Assembly (NCBI RefSeq): GCF_023094165.1
Contig: NZ_JALMDK010000028.1
Span: forward strand, 1-48,348
Direction of reading: 5' to 3'
Length of the DNA: 48,348 bases
Source of the DNA: Crossiella sp. S99.2
GTDB lineage: Bacteria; Actinomycetota; Actinomycetes; Mycobacteriales; Pseudonocardiaceae
The notes under the pieces were generated by a model. That model was not told where the DNA came from. It made no database searches and saw only the letters and a program-made list of their open reading frames with translations. Position numbers and translations under genes: made by a program. Position 1 is the stretch's first letter. Each line of letters opens with the position of its first letter. Below, piece by piece: positions 7,751 through 16,874 of the stretch.

Positions 7751-8422
7751 TCACACCACCGGCAGCCCGTCGGCGATCTCCGCGGGCAGCATCGGCAGCG
7801 GCCAGCCTGCCTCCGGGGTGAAATCGCACCAGCTGCCGTCGAAGGGGAAGGCGCCCTGTTCGGCCAGGGCGATCATCCGTTCACCCTCGGCCCGCAGCCG
7901 CCCCATCTGGGCCACGGTGAACAGCCCGGCGTCCACCGCCTCGGCCGCCTCGTCCTCGTCCTTCCAGCACCAGGTCAGGTCCGGCTCGACCACCACGTCG
8001 AGCACCCCGTCCACCCGGTCCACGTAGCCCTCGCCGCGGCCCATCGGCAGTTCGAGGTTGACGTACCAGTGCCGGAAGCTGCCGTCGGGGTTGAAGAACC
8101 ACCACACGCTGGACCACTCGTGCTCGTCCACCAGGCGCAGGTTCGAGTGCCCGTGCCAGCTGGAGAGCACCGGGATGCGCGGGATCCGGAACCGCTCGGA
8201 CAGCGGGGCGTCGCGCTGGTGGCGGCCGTCGGCCAGCCGGGTCGCGCGGACCCGGGTGCCGTCCGGGATCCAGCACACCAGCTGCGCGCCGTCATCGCGC
8301 AGCACCCGGGCCGGGGTCACCGAACCCAGGCTGCCGTCCAGGCGGCGGAAGCGGTACAGGACCTCGTCGCCGGGCTGCCAGTGCATGGTCACCGACTCGG
8401 GTGGGGGCTGGGTGCGGGTCAT
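7751..8422 (-). CDS. DUF402-domain protein
   Basis: 223 aa. The central part, RHWYVNLELPMGRGEGYVDRVDGVLDVVVEPDLTWCWKDEDEAAEA, is typical of DUF402 proteins, a group that includes nucleoside di/triphosphatase-like and FAU-1-like members. Acidic residues (DxxxD, WKDEDE) could bind metal. The ATG at 8422 overlaps the gcvT stop (ATGA), so it is translationally coupled to gcvT. An internal ATG at 8386 (MHWQPGDEVLYRF) also resembles the usual N-terminus. Function is inferred only at family level. A hairpin terminator follows. Confidence 0.75.
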   Translation of the reverse strand: MTRTQPPPESVTMHWQPGDEVLYRFRRLDGSLGSVTPARVLRDDGAQLVCWIPDGTRVRATRLADGRHQRDAPLSERFRIPRIPVLSSWHGHSNLRLVDEHEWSSVWWFFNPDGSFRHWYVNLELPMGRGEGYVDRVDGVLDVVVEPDLTWCWKDEDEAAEAVDAGLFTVAQMGRLRAEGERMIALAEQGAFPFDGSWCDFTPEAGWPLPMLPAEIADGLPVV

Positions 8423-9525
8423 CGGACGTGGGTGTCCACGAACGGGGGCTTCACGATCTCGCAGCGCAGCGAGCGGCCCCGGACGTCCAGGGTGACCTCG
8501 GCGCCCGGCGCCAGCCCGGCCGCGGTGTCCAGCAGGGCCAGCGCGATCCCGGCCTGCAGGGTCGGGGAGAAGGTGCCGGAGGTGGTCTCGCCGACCTTCT
8601 CGCCGTCGCGGAGCACGACCATCCCGGCCCTGGGCACGCCGCGGTCCAGCGCGCGCAGACCGAAGAGCTTGCGGGCCGGGCCGTCGGCGCGTTCGGCGCT
8701 GAGCGCCTCCCGGCCCCAGAACTCGGCCTTCTTCCAGCCGACCGCCCAGCCGGAACCGGCCTGCACCGGGCTGATGTCCAGGGACAGGTCCTGGCCGTGC
8801 AGCGGGTAGCCCATCTCGGTGCGCAGGGTGTCGCGGGCGCCGAGACCGCAGGCCCGGCCGCCGTGGGTGGCCGCGACCTCTAGGAGTTTCGCCCACAGCG
8901 CGGGCGCGTCGTCCCAGGCGGGGATCAGCTCGTAGCCGTGCTCACCGGTATAACCGGTGCGGCAGATCCGCACCGTGGTCCCGTTCCAGTCGGCGTCGGC
9001 GAAGGCCATGTAGTCCATATCGCTGGGCAGGCCCAGCTCGGCCAGCACCTCGGCGGACTTGGGGCCCTGCACCGCGAGCACCGCGTAGCCGTCGTGCTGC
9101 CCGGTGACCGTGACGCCTTCGGGCGCGGCCGCGACCAGCAGCTCCACCACCTTGGCGGTGTTGGCGGCGTTGGGGACCAGGAAGACCTCCTCCGGCGAGA
9201 CCAGGTAGGCGATCAGGTCGTCGACCACGCCGCCGGTCTCGGTGCAGCAGAGGGTGTACTGGGCCTTGCCGGGCGCGATCCGGTTCAGGTCGTTGGACAG
9301 GCAGGCGTTGACGAACTCGGCCGCGCCGGGACCGGCGACCAGCGCCTTGCCCAGGTGCGAGACGTCGAAGACGCCAACCGACTCGCGCACCGCGGTGTGC
9401 TCGGCGACCACGCCGCCGCCGGTGTACTGGATCGGCATCTCCCAGCCGCCGAAGGGCGCGAAGGTGGCGCCGAGGGCACGGTGTGACTCGTGCAGGGGGC
9501 TGGTGCGCAACGGTGTGTCAGTCAC
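8419..9525 (-). CDS. gcvT: Glycine cleavage system T protein (aminomethyltransferase)
   Basis: GcvT moves the aminomethyl group held on lipoyl-GcvH to tetrahydrofolate, giving 5,10-methylene-THF and ammonia. 368 aa with the family motifs FGGWEMPIQY, FDVSHLGK, GKAQYTLCC, CRTGYTGEHGYEL and LGARDTLRTEMGYPLHG. The GTG at 9525 is chosen because MTDTPLRTSPLHE matches known N-termini. TAACTT sits 8 nt upstream, overlapping the stop of the permease gene. An ATG at 9546 would overlap that gene. gcvP and gcvH are not in the window. The permease lies upstream and DUF402 is coupled downstream. Confidence 0.95.
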   Translation of the reverse strand: MTDTPLRTSPLHESHRALGATFAPFGGWEMPIQYTGGGVVAEHTAVRESVGVFDVSHLGKALVAGPGAAEFVNACLSNDLNRIAPGKAQYTLCCTETGGVVDDLIAYLVSPEEVFLVPNAANTAKVVELLVAAAPEGVTVTGQHDGYAVLAVQGPKSAEVLAELGLPSDMDYMAFADADWNGTTVRICRTGYTGEHGYELIPAWDDAPALWAKLLEVAATHGGRACGLGARDTLRTEMGYPLHGQDLSLDISPVQAGSGWAVGWKKAEFWGREALSAERADGPARKLFGLRALDRGVPRAGMVVLRDGEKVGETTSGTFSPTLQAGIALALLDTAAGLAPGAEVTLDVRGRSLRCEIVKPPFVDTHVR

Positions 9526-9536
9526 AAGGGGGCAAG

Positions 9537-10787
9537 TTACCGCCATTGGCGGGTGAGCAGCGCGGCGACGCAGGATCCAGTCACGACCGTGACCAGGGTC
9601 GCGAGCAGCATCATCGGCGGCAGGCTCATCAGCAGCACCACCGACAGGCCCAGGCCCAGGCAGGCGGTGCGCATCGGCCAGGTGCGGTCCTCGATCAGCA
9701 GCAACCGGGCCGCGGCGTTGGTGAAGGCGTAGTAGGTGAGCAGGCAGCAGGCGGCGAACTGCAGCGCGATCTCCGGGGTGAGCAAGAGCACCAGCCCGCT
9801 CGCGCCCGCCGCGGCCAGCAGCTGGGCCCGCCACGGGGAGCGGCTCAGTCCCAGCGGCAGGTCCCGGTCCCTGGCCAGGGAGAACAGCGCCCGCCGCAGG
9901 TCCACGCTCACGATCAGCGCCATCGCTCCCAGCGCCACCGCGGCGCCCGCGCTGACCAGCGGCAACAGCACCGCGCCGTCCGCGGCGACCAGCGCGTCCC
10001 GCAGTGGGGCCGGGGACAGCGCGAGCCGGGCGGCGCCGAGCTGGCGCAGCGCGGCCCAGCCCAGCAGCAGGTAGAGCAGCAGGCCAAGGCCGATGACGAA
10101 CGGGATCGCCCGGCGCACCTTGCGCCCGGCGTAGGCGCGGCCGTCGGCCGGGGAGGTGATCCGCTCGAAGCCGACCAGGCCGAAGAACATCACCGAGCCC
10201 GCGGTGAGCAGCATCCGTGGATTGTCCGCACCCGGCTGACCGGCCACCGGTATCACCTGTTCGGGTGGAGGCACGGTGAAGCAGACGATGATGACCACGA
10301 GCAGCACCGCGAGCACGAACCCGGCCACCGCCCAGCTCACCCAGCGCGGGGTGGCCAGATCCGCCGCGCCGATCGCCGCGGCCACCACGATCACCGTCAC
10401 CGCGGCCACCCAGGGCCGCGCGGGCATCAGGTACGCGCCGAACGCGCCGGCCACCGCGGCCAGCGAGGCGAGCTTGCCGACCAGCAACCCGGTCCCGGCC
10501 AGCCTGCCCGGCCAGCGGCCCAGGTGCTCTTTTGTGCAGGCATAGCCGCTGCCGTAGCCGACATAGGCGGCGGACTGGTCAGAAGTGGAGAAGGCTGTGC
10601 ACAATGCCGCCAGCGCCGCGAGCACCACCCCGACCAGCAACCAGCGGCCCGCCGCCTCGGCCGCGGGCGCGAGCCCGATGAAGGCGCCCGCGCCGAGCAT
10701 GCCGCCCAGACCGAGCACCACCAGGTCGGGTACGCCGACCGCGCGCGCGGATTCGGCGCTTGATGCTCGCGGAACGTCCAATGCCAC
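9537..10787 (-). CDS. APC-family amino acid permease
   Basis: About 416 aa with roughly twelve membrane helices. The first helix region reads VVLGLGGMLGAGAFIGLAPAA, the APC signature, and a later helix contains MFFGLVGFERI, the equivalent of the TM6 FxGFE motif of amino acid permeases. It imports or exchanges an unidentified amino acid or amine. The GTG at 10787 is preferred over the GTG at 10793 because TACTGT is 6 nt upstream of it. The gcvT start is only 11 nt past its stop, so the two are probably co-transcribed and the substrate may relate to glycine or one-carbon metabolism. That last point is inference. Confidence 0.8.
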   Translation of the reverse strand: MALDVPRASSAESARAVGVPDLVVLGLGGMLGAGAFIGLAPAAEAAGRWLLVGVVLAALAALCTAFSTSDQSAAYVGYGSGYACTKEHLGRWPGRLAGTGLLVGKLASLAAVAGAFGAYLMPARPWVAAVTVIVVAAAIGAADLATPRWVSWAVAGFVLAVLLVVIIVCFTVPPPEQVIPVAGQPGADNPRMLLTAGSVMFFGLVGFERITSPADGRAYAGRKVRRAIPFVIGLGLLLYLLLGWAALRQLGAARLALSPAPLRDALVAADGAVLLPLVSAGAAVALGAMALIVSVDLRRALFSLARDRDLPLGLSRSPWRAQLLAAAGASGLVLLLTPEIALQFAACCLLTYYAFTNAAARLLLIEDRTWPMRTACLGLGLSVVLLMSLPPMMLLATLVTVVTGSCVAALLTRQWR

Positions 10788-10793
10788 CGACAC

Positions 10794-10809
10794 ACAGTAT
10801 TCGGACTGT
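10794..10809 (-). promoter_or_regulatory. Inverted repeat ACAGT-N6-ACTGT over the permease -10 box
   Basis: The left arm is part of TACTGT (minus strand), the candidate -10 box of the permease. An operator overlapping the -10 would suit repression. The cognate regulator is unknown. Confidence 0.4.
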
Positions 10810-10995
10810 ATTAAAGAGCGATAGCCGCCGTGGGGGCGGATAGCCCACTCGGATTAGCCTTCCGCAACACTGAACCTGGGAAGAAGACCGGGCTTGCGGC
10901 GAAGAAACCGCTTGCCGCGACAACGACGAACCACACGCCGTCGCCGGCCTCGACACGCGCGCGCAGCTCGAGCGGGACGGGATTAAGGAGCACAC

Positions 10996-12492
10996 GTGAC
11001 CGCGCCCAAGCTTGCGCTGACCGACAGCGATCCCAAGTCCGTCGCGACCGACGCGGTGGTCATCGGCACCATCCAGGGATCCGACGGCGTGCTGCTCGCG
11101 CCGGGCGCCGAGCAGGTGGACGCCGCCTTCGACGGTGAGCTGACCGCCCTGCTGAGCACCCTCGGCGCCACCGGCAAGGCCGACGAGCTGGTCAAGCTGC
11201 CCGCGCGCGGCGCGCTGACCGCCCCGCTGGTGCTCGCCGTCGGCCTCGGCAAGACCCCCGCCGGAGCCGACGGTCCCGGCGGCGAGCAGGTCCGCCGCGC
11301 CGCCGGTGTGGCCGCCCGCGCGCTGGCCGGGGTGACCAAGGCGACTGTGACACTGTCCACAGTGGACCTGGGTGCCACCGTGGAGGGTCTGGTGCTGGGC
11401 GCCTACACCTTCACCGGCTACAAGTCCGACCAGGGCAAGGCCCCGCTGGCCAAGGCCGACCTGGTGGTCGCCGACGCCAAGGACAAGCACGCCAAGGCCG
11501 TGCTCAAGGCCAACACCGCGATCGCCGAGGCGGTGGCCACCGCCCGCGACTTCGTCAACACCCCGCCCAATGACCTGTTCCCGGCCTCCTTCGCCGAGCG
11601 CGCGGTCAAGCTCGGCGAGGCCGTCGGCCTGACCGTGGAGGTGCTGGACGAGAAGGCGCTGCGCAAGGGCGGCTACGGCGGCGTGCTCGGCGTCGGCGGC
11701 GGCTCCTCCCGCCAGCCCCGGCTGGTCCGGCTCAGCTACACCGGCCCCAAGCCGAAGAAGAAGGTCGCCCTGGTCGGCAAGGGCATCACCTTCGACACCG
11801 GCGGCATCTCGATCAAGCCCGCGCCCGGCATGGACGAGATGACCATGGACATGGGCGGCGCGGCGGCCGTGGTGGCCACCGTGGTGCTGGCGGCCAAGCT
11901 GAAGTACCCGCTGGAGATCATCGCGACCGTGCCGATGGCGGAGAACATGCCCTCCGGCACCGCCTACCGCCCCGGCGACGTGCTGACCATGTACGGCGGC
12001 AAGACCGTCGAGGTGCTCAACACCGACGCCGAGGGCAGGCTCATCCTGGCCGACGCCATCGTGCGCGCGGGCGAGGACAACCCGGACTACCTGATCGAGA
12101 CCTCCACCCTGACCGGCGCGCAGGTCGTGGCGCTGGGCAAGCACACCGCGGGCATCATGGGCAGCGACGAGTTCCGCGACCGGGTGGCCACCATCGCCCG
12201 CGCCACCGGCGAGGGCGGCTGGGCCATGCCGCTGCCGGAGGAACTCCGCGCCGACCTGGACTCCCGCCTGGCCGACCTGGCCAACGTCTCCGGCCACCGC
12301 TGGGGCGGCATGCTCGCCGCGGGCATCTTCCTGCGCGAGTTCGTGCCGGAGAACGTGCAGTGGGCCCACCTGGACATCGCGGGCCCGGCCTACAACTCCA
12401 ACAGCCCCTACGGCTACACCTCCAAGGGCGGCACCGGCGTCCCGGTCCGCACCCTGGCCGCCGTCCTGGCCGACATCGCCGACCAGGGCTGA
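10996..12492 (+). CDS. pepA: Leucyl aminopeptidase (M17 family)
   Basis: A cytosolic dinuclear-metal exopeptidase that removes N-terminal residues from peptides. 498 aa: an N-terminal regulatory domain (about 1-165) and a catalytic domain with K262 and D267 in KGITFDTGG and the M17 signature NTDAEGRL at 342-349 (D344, E346 and R348 in the active site). The GTG start has AAGGAG at 10985-10990. Position and family match M. tuberculosis pepB (Rv2213). The sequence contains the palindromic 15-mer CTGTCCACAGTGGAC at 11353. A 22-bp repeat cluster begins 13 nt past the stop. Confidence 0.95.
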   Translation: MTAPKLALTDSDPKSVATDAVVIGTIQGSDGVLLAPGAEQVDAAFDGELTALLSTLGATGKADELVKLPARGALTAPLVLAVGLGKTPAGADGPGGEQVRRAAGVAARALAGVTKATVTLSTVDLGATVEGLVLGAYTFTGYKSDQGKAPLAKADLVVADAKDKHAKAVLKANTAIAEAVATARDFVNTPPNDLFPASFAERAVKLGEAVGLTVEVLDEKALRKGGYGGVLGVGGGSSRQPRLVRLSYTGPKPKKKVALVGKGITFDTGGISIKPAPGMDEMTMDMGGAAAVVATVVLAAKLKYPLEIIATVPMAENMPSGTAYRPGDVLTMYGGKTVEVLNTDAEGRLILADAIVRAGEDNPDYLIETSTLTGAQVVALGKHTAGIMGSDEFRDRVATIARATGEGGWAMPLPEELRADLDSRLADLANVSGHRWGGMLAAGIFLREFVPENVQWAHLDIAGPAYNSNSPYGYTSKGGTGVPVRTLAAVLADIADQG

Positions 12493-12504
12493 CCCAGCCC
12501 ACCA

Positions 12505-12575
12505 CGCCCAGTTGGCCCAACTCGTACGCCGAGTTGGGCCAACTGGGCGTACCACTTGGGCCAACTCGGCGTTCC
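12505..12575. repeat. Tandem 22-bp palindromic repeat, site B (three units), possible bidirectional terminator
   Basis: Three head-to-tail 22-nt units (12510-12531, 12532-12553, 12554-12575) of the same type as at 85-128. Units 1 and 2 also form a perfect 20-bp inverted repeat (12505-12524 and 12530-12549) around a 5-nt loop. The cluster separates the convergent pepA and the 12580 gene, so it could end transcription from both sides. Confidence 0.8.
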
Positions 12576-12579
12576 GGGG

Positions 12580-12993
12580 TCAGATGAGGGGGACTACCCA
12601 GGCGGCTACCGCGTGCTCGCGGTCTCCTGGCTTCTTCTCGCCGAAGAAGGCGGCGGCGACGGTTTCCGCGGTCACCGGGACAACCCGGGACGGGAACGGC
12701 AGTTCCGAGGGGGCGCAGGAGCCGGTGGAGCAGCGGAGCTGGCGGGCCAGCTCCTCGTACCAGGCGTAGAAGGTGACGGGGGCGGCGGCGAGCTGGGCCA
12801 CCGCGCGTTCGGCCAGCCTGCCGGCCAGTTCGGCGAGCACGGCGGCCAGGGTGGTGACGTCCAGGTGCGCGTGCTCGGCCTCGTCCGTGGTCAGCCACCA
12901 GGTGTTCTCGCGCTGCTCGCGTTCGCGGTCAGCCGGGTCCAGGAACAACGGCTCCTGGGCCACTCCGGCGAGTCGGTCGAGAAAAGTGGACAC
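12580..12993 (-). CDS. Hypothetical protein, 137 aa
   Basis: I do not recognise this protein. It is predicted mostly alpha-helical (an Ala/Leu/Glu-rich stretch about residues 35-80), with a short CSTGSC segment near residue 88 and no signal peptide or membrane helix. The GTG start at 12993 directly abuts the TAG of the upstream gene (12994-12996), so the two form an operon with coupled translation. It ends beside the 22-bp repeat cluster. Confidence 0.6.
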   Translation of the reverse strand: MSTFLDRLAGVAQEPLFLDPADREREQRENTWWLTTDEAEHAHLDVTTLAAVLAELAGRLAERAVAQLAAAPVTFYAWYEELARQLRCSTGSCAPSELPFPSRVVPVTAETVAAAFFGEKKPGDREHAVAAWVVPLI

Positions 12994-13338
12994 CTAGCTG
13001 GACGCCTTCCCGTCGCGGCGCTGCTGCGCGCGCTGTCGTGCGGTGTAGTCGCGCATCCTCTGTGGATAGCCGACCTTGTTGGCCTCGTACATCGGAATCT
13101 TCAATTTCCGGGCAAGTTTCTGCGCCGCGTCGAAGCCGCCGATCCGGCGCCGGGTCCACTCGCCGTCGTGTGCGATGAACACGACAGTGGTCTCGGTCAC
13201 CGTGGTCTTCGGTTCCAGGTAGGACTCGACCCCATGCCGGGCCGCGGCCCACGCCTCCAGATGGGCGGTGTCCGCGTTCGAGGACGAACGCAACTGCCCA
13301 GGGCGCTCCTTGCGGCGGAAACGGTCGAACAGGCCCAC
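12994..13338 (-). CDS. Conserved actinobacterial protein, 114 aa, unknown function
   Basis: It begins VGLFDRFRRK and contains TVTETTVVFIAHDGEWTRRRIG and VGYPQRMRDYTARQRAQQRR. As far as I recall, similar proteins occur near lpd/dlaT genes in many actinobacteria without known function. The GTG at 13338 is chosen over the upstream ATG at 13359 because GAAGGAGGT lies at ideal distance before it. It is divergent from lpdA across 247 bp. The C-terminal third is basic and could bind nucleic acid; that is only a guess. Confidence 0.7.
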   Translation of the reverse strand: MGLFDRFRRKERPGQLRSSSNADTAHLEAWAAARHGVESYLEPKTTVTETTVVFIAHDGEWTRRRIGGFDAAQKLARKLKIPMYEANKVGYPQRMRDYTARQRAQQRRDGKASS

Positions 13339-13585
13339 CGCACACCTCCTTCGCTCCAACCCCCGATCTTGCCAGGCCAGTTGTCAGGCGGACGTCACAT
13401 TCCGGGCGAAACTCCGCCACGGTGATCGACCCAGCGTGACCCAGGACATGCGTACTGAGACGTAGCCATCCCGCGTCGCGAGCACCCCTGACATGGTGAC
13501 AAGATGGCGGATGCCCGTCGCGCTGAACCGGCGTCGCCGGCACCAAGAGAACGCCAGCAAACGATGCCTCCATGAGGAGATCGAA

Positions 13586-14959
13586 GTGACCGACACCTCC
13601 GCCGACCTCGTGATCCTTGGCGGCGGCTCGGGCGGCTACGCCTGCGCTCTGCGCGCGAGCCAGCTCGGCCTGTCCGTGATCCTGGTCGAGAAGGACAAGC
13701 TCGGTGGCACCTGCCTGCACCGCGGCTGCATCCCGACCAAGGCGCTGCTGCACGCGGCTGAGGTGGCCGACACCGCCAGGGAGAGCGACCAGTTCGGCGT
13801 CAAGGCCAGCCTGGACGGCATCGACATCGCCGGGGTCAACACCTACAAGGACACCGTGGTCGGCAACCTGTACAAGGGGCTGGCCGGGATGTTCAAGTCG
13901 CGCAAGGGCGTGACCGTGGTGGAGGGCGCGGGCACCTTCGTCGGCCCGAACACCGTGGTCGTCGACGGCCAGCGCTACACCGGCAAGAACGTCGTGCTCG
14001 CCACCGGCTCCTACGCCCGCTCGCTGCCCGGCCTGGAGATCGGCGGCCGGGTCCTGACCAGCGACCAGGCCCTCAACCTGGACTTCGTGCCGGAGAAGGT
14101 CGTCGTGCTCGGCGGCGGCGTGATCGGCGTGGAGTTCGCCAGCGTGTGGCGCTCCTTCGGCGCCGAGGTCACCATCGTGGAGGCGCTGCCCCGCCTGGTG
14201 CCCGCCGAGGACGAGTTCTGCTCCAAGCAGGTGGAACGCGCCTTCCGCCGCCGCGGCATCAAGTTCAAGACCGGCGTCCGGTTCACCGGCGCCACCCAGA
14301 CCGACTCCGCGGTGTCGATCACCCTGGAGTCCGGTGAGCAGCTCGACGCCGACATCCTGCTGGTCGCGGTCGGCCGCGGCCCGAACAGCGCGGGCCACGG
14401 CTACGAGGAGGCCGGGGTCACGATGGACCGCGGCTTCGTGCTCACCGACGAGTACCTGCGCACCAACCTGCCGAACGTCTACGCGGTCGGCGACCTGGTG
14501 CCGGGCCTGCAGCTGGCGCACCGCGGCTTCCAGCAGGGCATCCTGATCGCCGAGCAGATCGCCGGGCTCAACCCGAAGCCGATCGACGAGGCGGGCATCC
14601 CGCGGGTCACCTACTGCGAGCCCGAGGTCGCCTCGGTCGGCCTCACCGAGGCGCAGGCCAAGGACAAGTACGGTTCCGTCGAGACCGTCACCTACGACCT
14701 GGCCGGCAACGGCAAGAGCCAGATCCTCAAGACCAAGGGCGCCATCAAGCTGGTGAAGGCCACCGACGGCCCCGTGGTCGGACTGCACATGGTCGGCTCC
14801 CGCGTCGGCGAGCTGATCGGCGAGGCTCAGCTCATCTACAACTGGGAGGCATACGCTGACGACGTGGCCCCCCTGGTGCACGCGCACCCCACCCAGAACG
14901 AAGCCCTCGGCGAGGCACACCTCGCCCTGGCCGGCAAGCCGCTGCACGCGCACGGCTGA
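13586..14959 (+). CDS. lpdA: Dihydrolipoyl dehydrogenase (E3)
   Basis: A FAD enzyme that reoxidises dihydrolipoyl groups of 2-oxoacid dehydrogenase complexes and the glycine cleavage system with NAD+. 457 aa: FAD-binding GGGSGGYACALRA at 12-24, redox disulfide C43/C48 in GGTCLHRGCIPTKAL, a central NAD domain (VVVLGGGVIGVEFAS), and the C-terminal His-Glu dyad H434/E439 in HAHPTQNEAL. The GTG start has GAGGAGA at 13574-13580. sucB follows after 53 nt. The 247 bp upstream hold the divergent promoters and no other gene that I can support. Confidence 0.95.
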   Translation: MTDTSADLVILGGGSGGYACALRASQLGLSVILVEKDKLGGTCLHRGCIPTKALLHAAEVADTARESDQFGVKASLDGIDIAGVNTYKDTVVGNLYKGLAGMFKSRKGVTVVEGAGTFVGPNTVVVDGQRYTGKNVVLATGSYARSLPGLEIGGRVLTSDQALNLDFVPEKVVVLGGGVIGVEFASVWRSFGAEVTIVEALPRLVPAEDEFCSKQVERAFRRRGIKFKTGVRFTGATQTDSAVSITLESGEQLDADILLVAVGRGPNSAGHGYEEAGVTMDRGFVLTDEYLRTNLPNVYAVGDLVPGLQLAHRGFQQGILIAEQIAGLNPKPIDEAGIPRVTYCEPEVASVGLTEAQAKDKYGSVETVTYDLAGNGKSQILKTKGAIKLVKATDGPVVGLHMVGSRVGELIGEAQLIYNWEAYADDVAPLVHAHPTQNEALGEAHLALAGKPLHAHG

Positions 14960-15012
14960 TCGCTCGGCGCGAGGCAAACCCAGTGAGCACAAGCACGAGG
15001 AGCTAGCGAAAG

Positions 15013-16770
15013 ATGGCCTTCTCCGTCCAGATGCCGGCGCTCGGCGAGAGCGTCACGGAGGGCACTGTCACCCGGTGGCTCAAGCAGGTCGGCGACATCG
15101 TTGAGGTCGACGAGCCCTTGCTTGAGGTCTCCACCGACAAGGTGGACACCGAGATCCCCTCCCCCGCGGCGGGCGTGTTGCAGCGCATCGTCGTGAACGA
15201 GGACGAGACCGTGGACGTGGGCGCCGAACTGGCGGTCATCGGGGACGGCGACGGTGGCGGTTCCGCCCCGGCGCCCGCCGCCGAGCAGCCGGCCGAGGCT
15301 CCCGCGGCAGCGCCCGCCCCCGAGCCCGAGCCCGTCCAGCAGGCCGCCCCGGCCCCCGCGCCGGAGCCCGCCGCGGCCCCGGCCGGTGGTGGCGCGGCGC
15401 AGGGCACCCCGGTGCCGATGCCCGCCCTCGGCGAGTCCGTCACCGAGGGCACCGTGACCCGGTGGCTCAAGCAGGTCGGCGACACCGTCGAGGTGGACGA
15501 GCCGCTGCTGGAGGTCTCCACCGACAAGGTCGACACCGAGATCCCGTCCCCGGTGGCCGGGACCGTGCTGGAGATCAACGTCGGCGAGGACGAGACGGTC
15601 GACGTGGGCGCCCAGCTCGCGGTGATCGGCAGCGGCGCACCCGCCGCGCAGGCCGCTCCGGCGCCTGCCCCGGCTCCCGCGCCCGCCCCGGCCGCCGCAC
15701 CGGCTCCCGCTCCGGCCCCCGCGCCGCAGCAGGCCGCCCCGGCACCGGCTCCGGCCGCCGCGCCTGCCCCGCAGGCCCCGGCCGCGCCGTCCGCCGAGGA
15801 CAACGGTGACGCGCCGTACGTGACGCCGCTGGTCCGCAAGCTCGCCGCGGAGCACAAGGTCGACCTGAACGCGCTCAAGGGCTCCGGTGTCGGCGGCCGC
15901 ATCCGCAAGCAGGATGTGCTCGCCGCGGTCGAGGAGGCCAAGGCGGCAGCCGCGGCCGCCGCGGCCAAGCCCGCCGCCGCCCCGTCGGCTCCGGCCGCCG
16001 CGGGCGCGCCGCGCGCCGCCGCCCCGGCCTCCACGCCGGAAGCGGAACTGCGGGGCAAGACGGTGAAGATGACCAGGCCCCGCCAGGTCATCGCGCGCCG
16101 GATGGTCGAGTCGCTGCAGACCTCCGCGCAGCTGACCACGGTGGTCGAGGTGGACGTCACCAAGATCGCCCGGCTGCGCGCGCGGGCCAAGGGCACCTTC
16201 GAGGCGCGGGAAGGCGTGAAGCTCTCCTTCCTGCCCTTCTTCGCCAAGGCCGCCGTCGAGGCGCTCAAGCAGCACCCGAAGCTGAACGCCTCGATCAACG
16301 CCGAGGCCAACGAGGTCGTCTACCACGGCGCCGAGCACCTGGTGATCGCGGTGGACACCGAGAAGGGCCTGATGGTCCCGGTCATCCACGACGCGGGCGA
16401 TCTGAACATCGCGGGCCTGGCCCGCAAGATCGCCGACGTGGCCGACCGGACCCGGCGCAGCAAGATCTCGCCGGACGAGCTGAGCGGCGGCACCTTCACG
16501 CTGACCAACACCGGCAGCCGGGGCGCCCTGTTCGACACGCCGATCATCAACCAGCCGCAGGTGGGCATCCTGGGCACCGGCAGCGTGGTCAAGCGCGCCG
16601 TCGTGGTGACCGACGAGGCGGGCGGCGACACCATCGCCATCCGCTCCATGGTCTACCTGGCCCTGTCCTACGACCACCGGCTGGTCGACGGCGCCGACGC
16701 GGCCCGCTTCCTGACCGCGGTCAAGCAGCGCCTGGAAGAGGGCGCGTTCGAGGCCGACCTGGGTCTCTGA
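15013..16770 (+). CDS. sucB: Dihydrolipoamide acyltransferase (E2), two lipoyl domains
   Basis: The acyl-carrying core of the pyruvate/2-oxoglutarate dehydrogenase complex (mycobacterial DlaT equivalent). 585 aa in order: lipoyl domain 1 (2-77, lipoyl-lysine K43), Ala/Pro linker, lipoyl domain 2 (about 131-206, K172), a second long Ala/Pro linker, the E3-binding domain (about 270-310, YVTPLVRKLAAEHKVDL), another linker, and the catalytic domain (about 350-585) with H555 and D559 in SYDHRLVDG. The ATG has GAGGAG about 9-10 nt upstream. It is co-transcribed with lpdA. Substrate choice (acetyl or succinyl) cannot be read from sequence. Confidence 0.95.
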   Translation: MAFSVQMPALGESVTEGTVTRWLKQVGDIVEVDEPLLEVSTDKVDTEIPSPAAGVLQRIVVNEDETVDVGAELAVIGDGDGGGSAPAPAAEQPAEAPAAAPAPEPEPVQQAAPAPAPEPAAAPAGGGAAQGTPVPMPALGESVTEGTVTRWLKQVGDTVEVDEPLLEVSTDKVDTEIPSPVAGTVLEINVGEDETVDVGAQLAVIGSGAPAAQAAPAPAPAPAPAPAAAPAPAPAPAPQQAAPAPAPAAAPAPQAPAAPSAEDNGDAPYVTPLVRKLAAEHKVDLNALKGSGVGGRIRKQDVLAAVEEAKAAAAAAAAKPAAAPSAPAAAGAPRAAAPASTPEAELRGKTVKMTRPRQVIARRMVESLQTSAQLTTVVEVDVTKIARLRARAKGTFEAREGVKLSFLPFFAKAAVEALKQHPKLNASINAEANEVVYHGAEHLVIAVDTEKGLMVPVIHDAGDLNIAGLARKIADVADRTRRSKISPDELSGGTFTLTNTGSRGALFDTPIINQPQVGILGTGSVVKRAVVVTDEAGGDTIAIRSMVYLALSYDHRLVDGADAARFLTAVKQRLEEGAFEADLGL

Positions 16771-16787
16771 GGCACCTCGCACGACCT

Positions 16788-16828
16788 CCGAGAGGCCCTC
16801 GCCGCGCACCGCGGCGAGGGCCTCTCGG
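16788..16828 (+). terminator. Strong hairpin after sucB
   Basis: A perfect 19-bp inverted repeat with a CAC loop, 17 nt past the sucB stop. There is no T tract. Confidence 0.8.
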
Positions 16829-16874
16829 CCATTGGCGGGTCGCGCGATGTCCTGGCATGCACCACGATCGAGTC

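Noticed and set aside
10810..10995. Glycine riboswitch near the permease/pepA intergenic region
   Set aside because: The conserved glycine aptamer cores were not found on either strand.
12505..12575. Possible CRISPR array from regularly spaced repeats
   Set aside because: Units are only 22 nt, abut without variable spacers, number three, and no cas genes are present.
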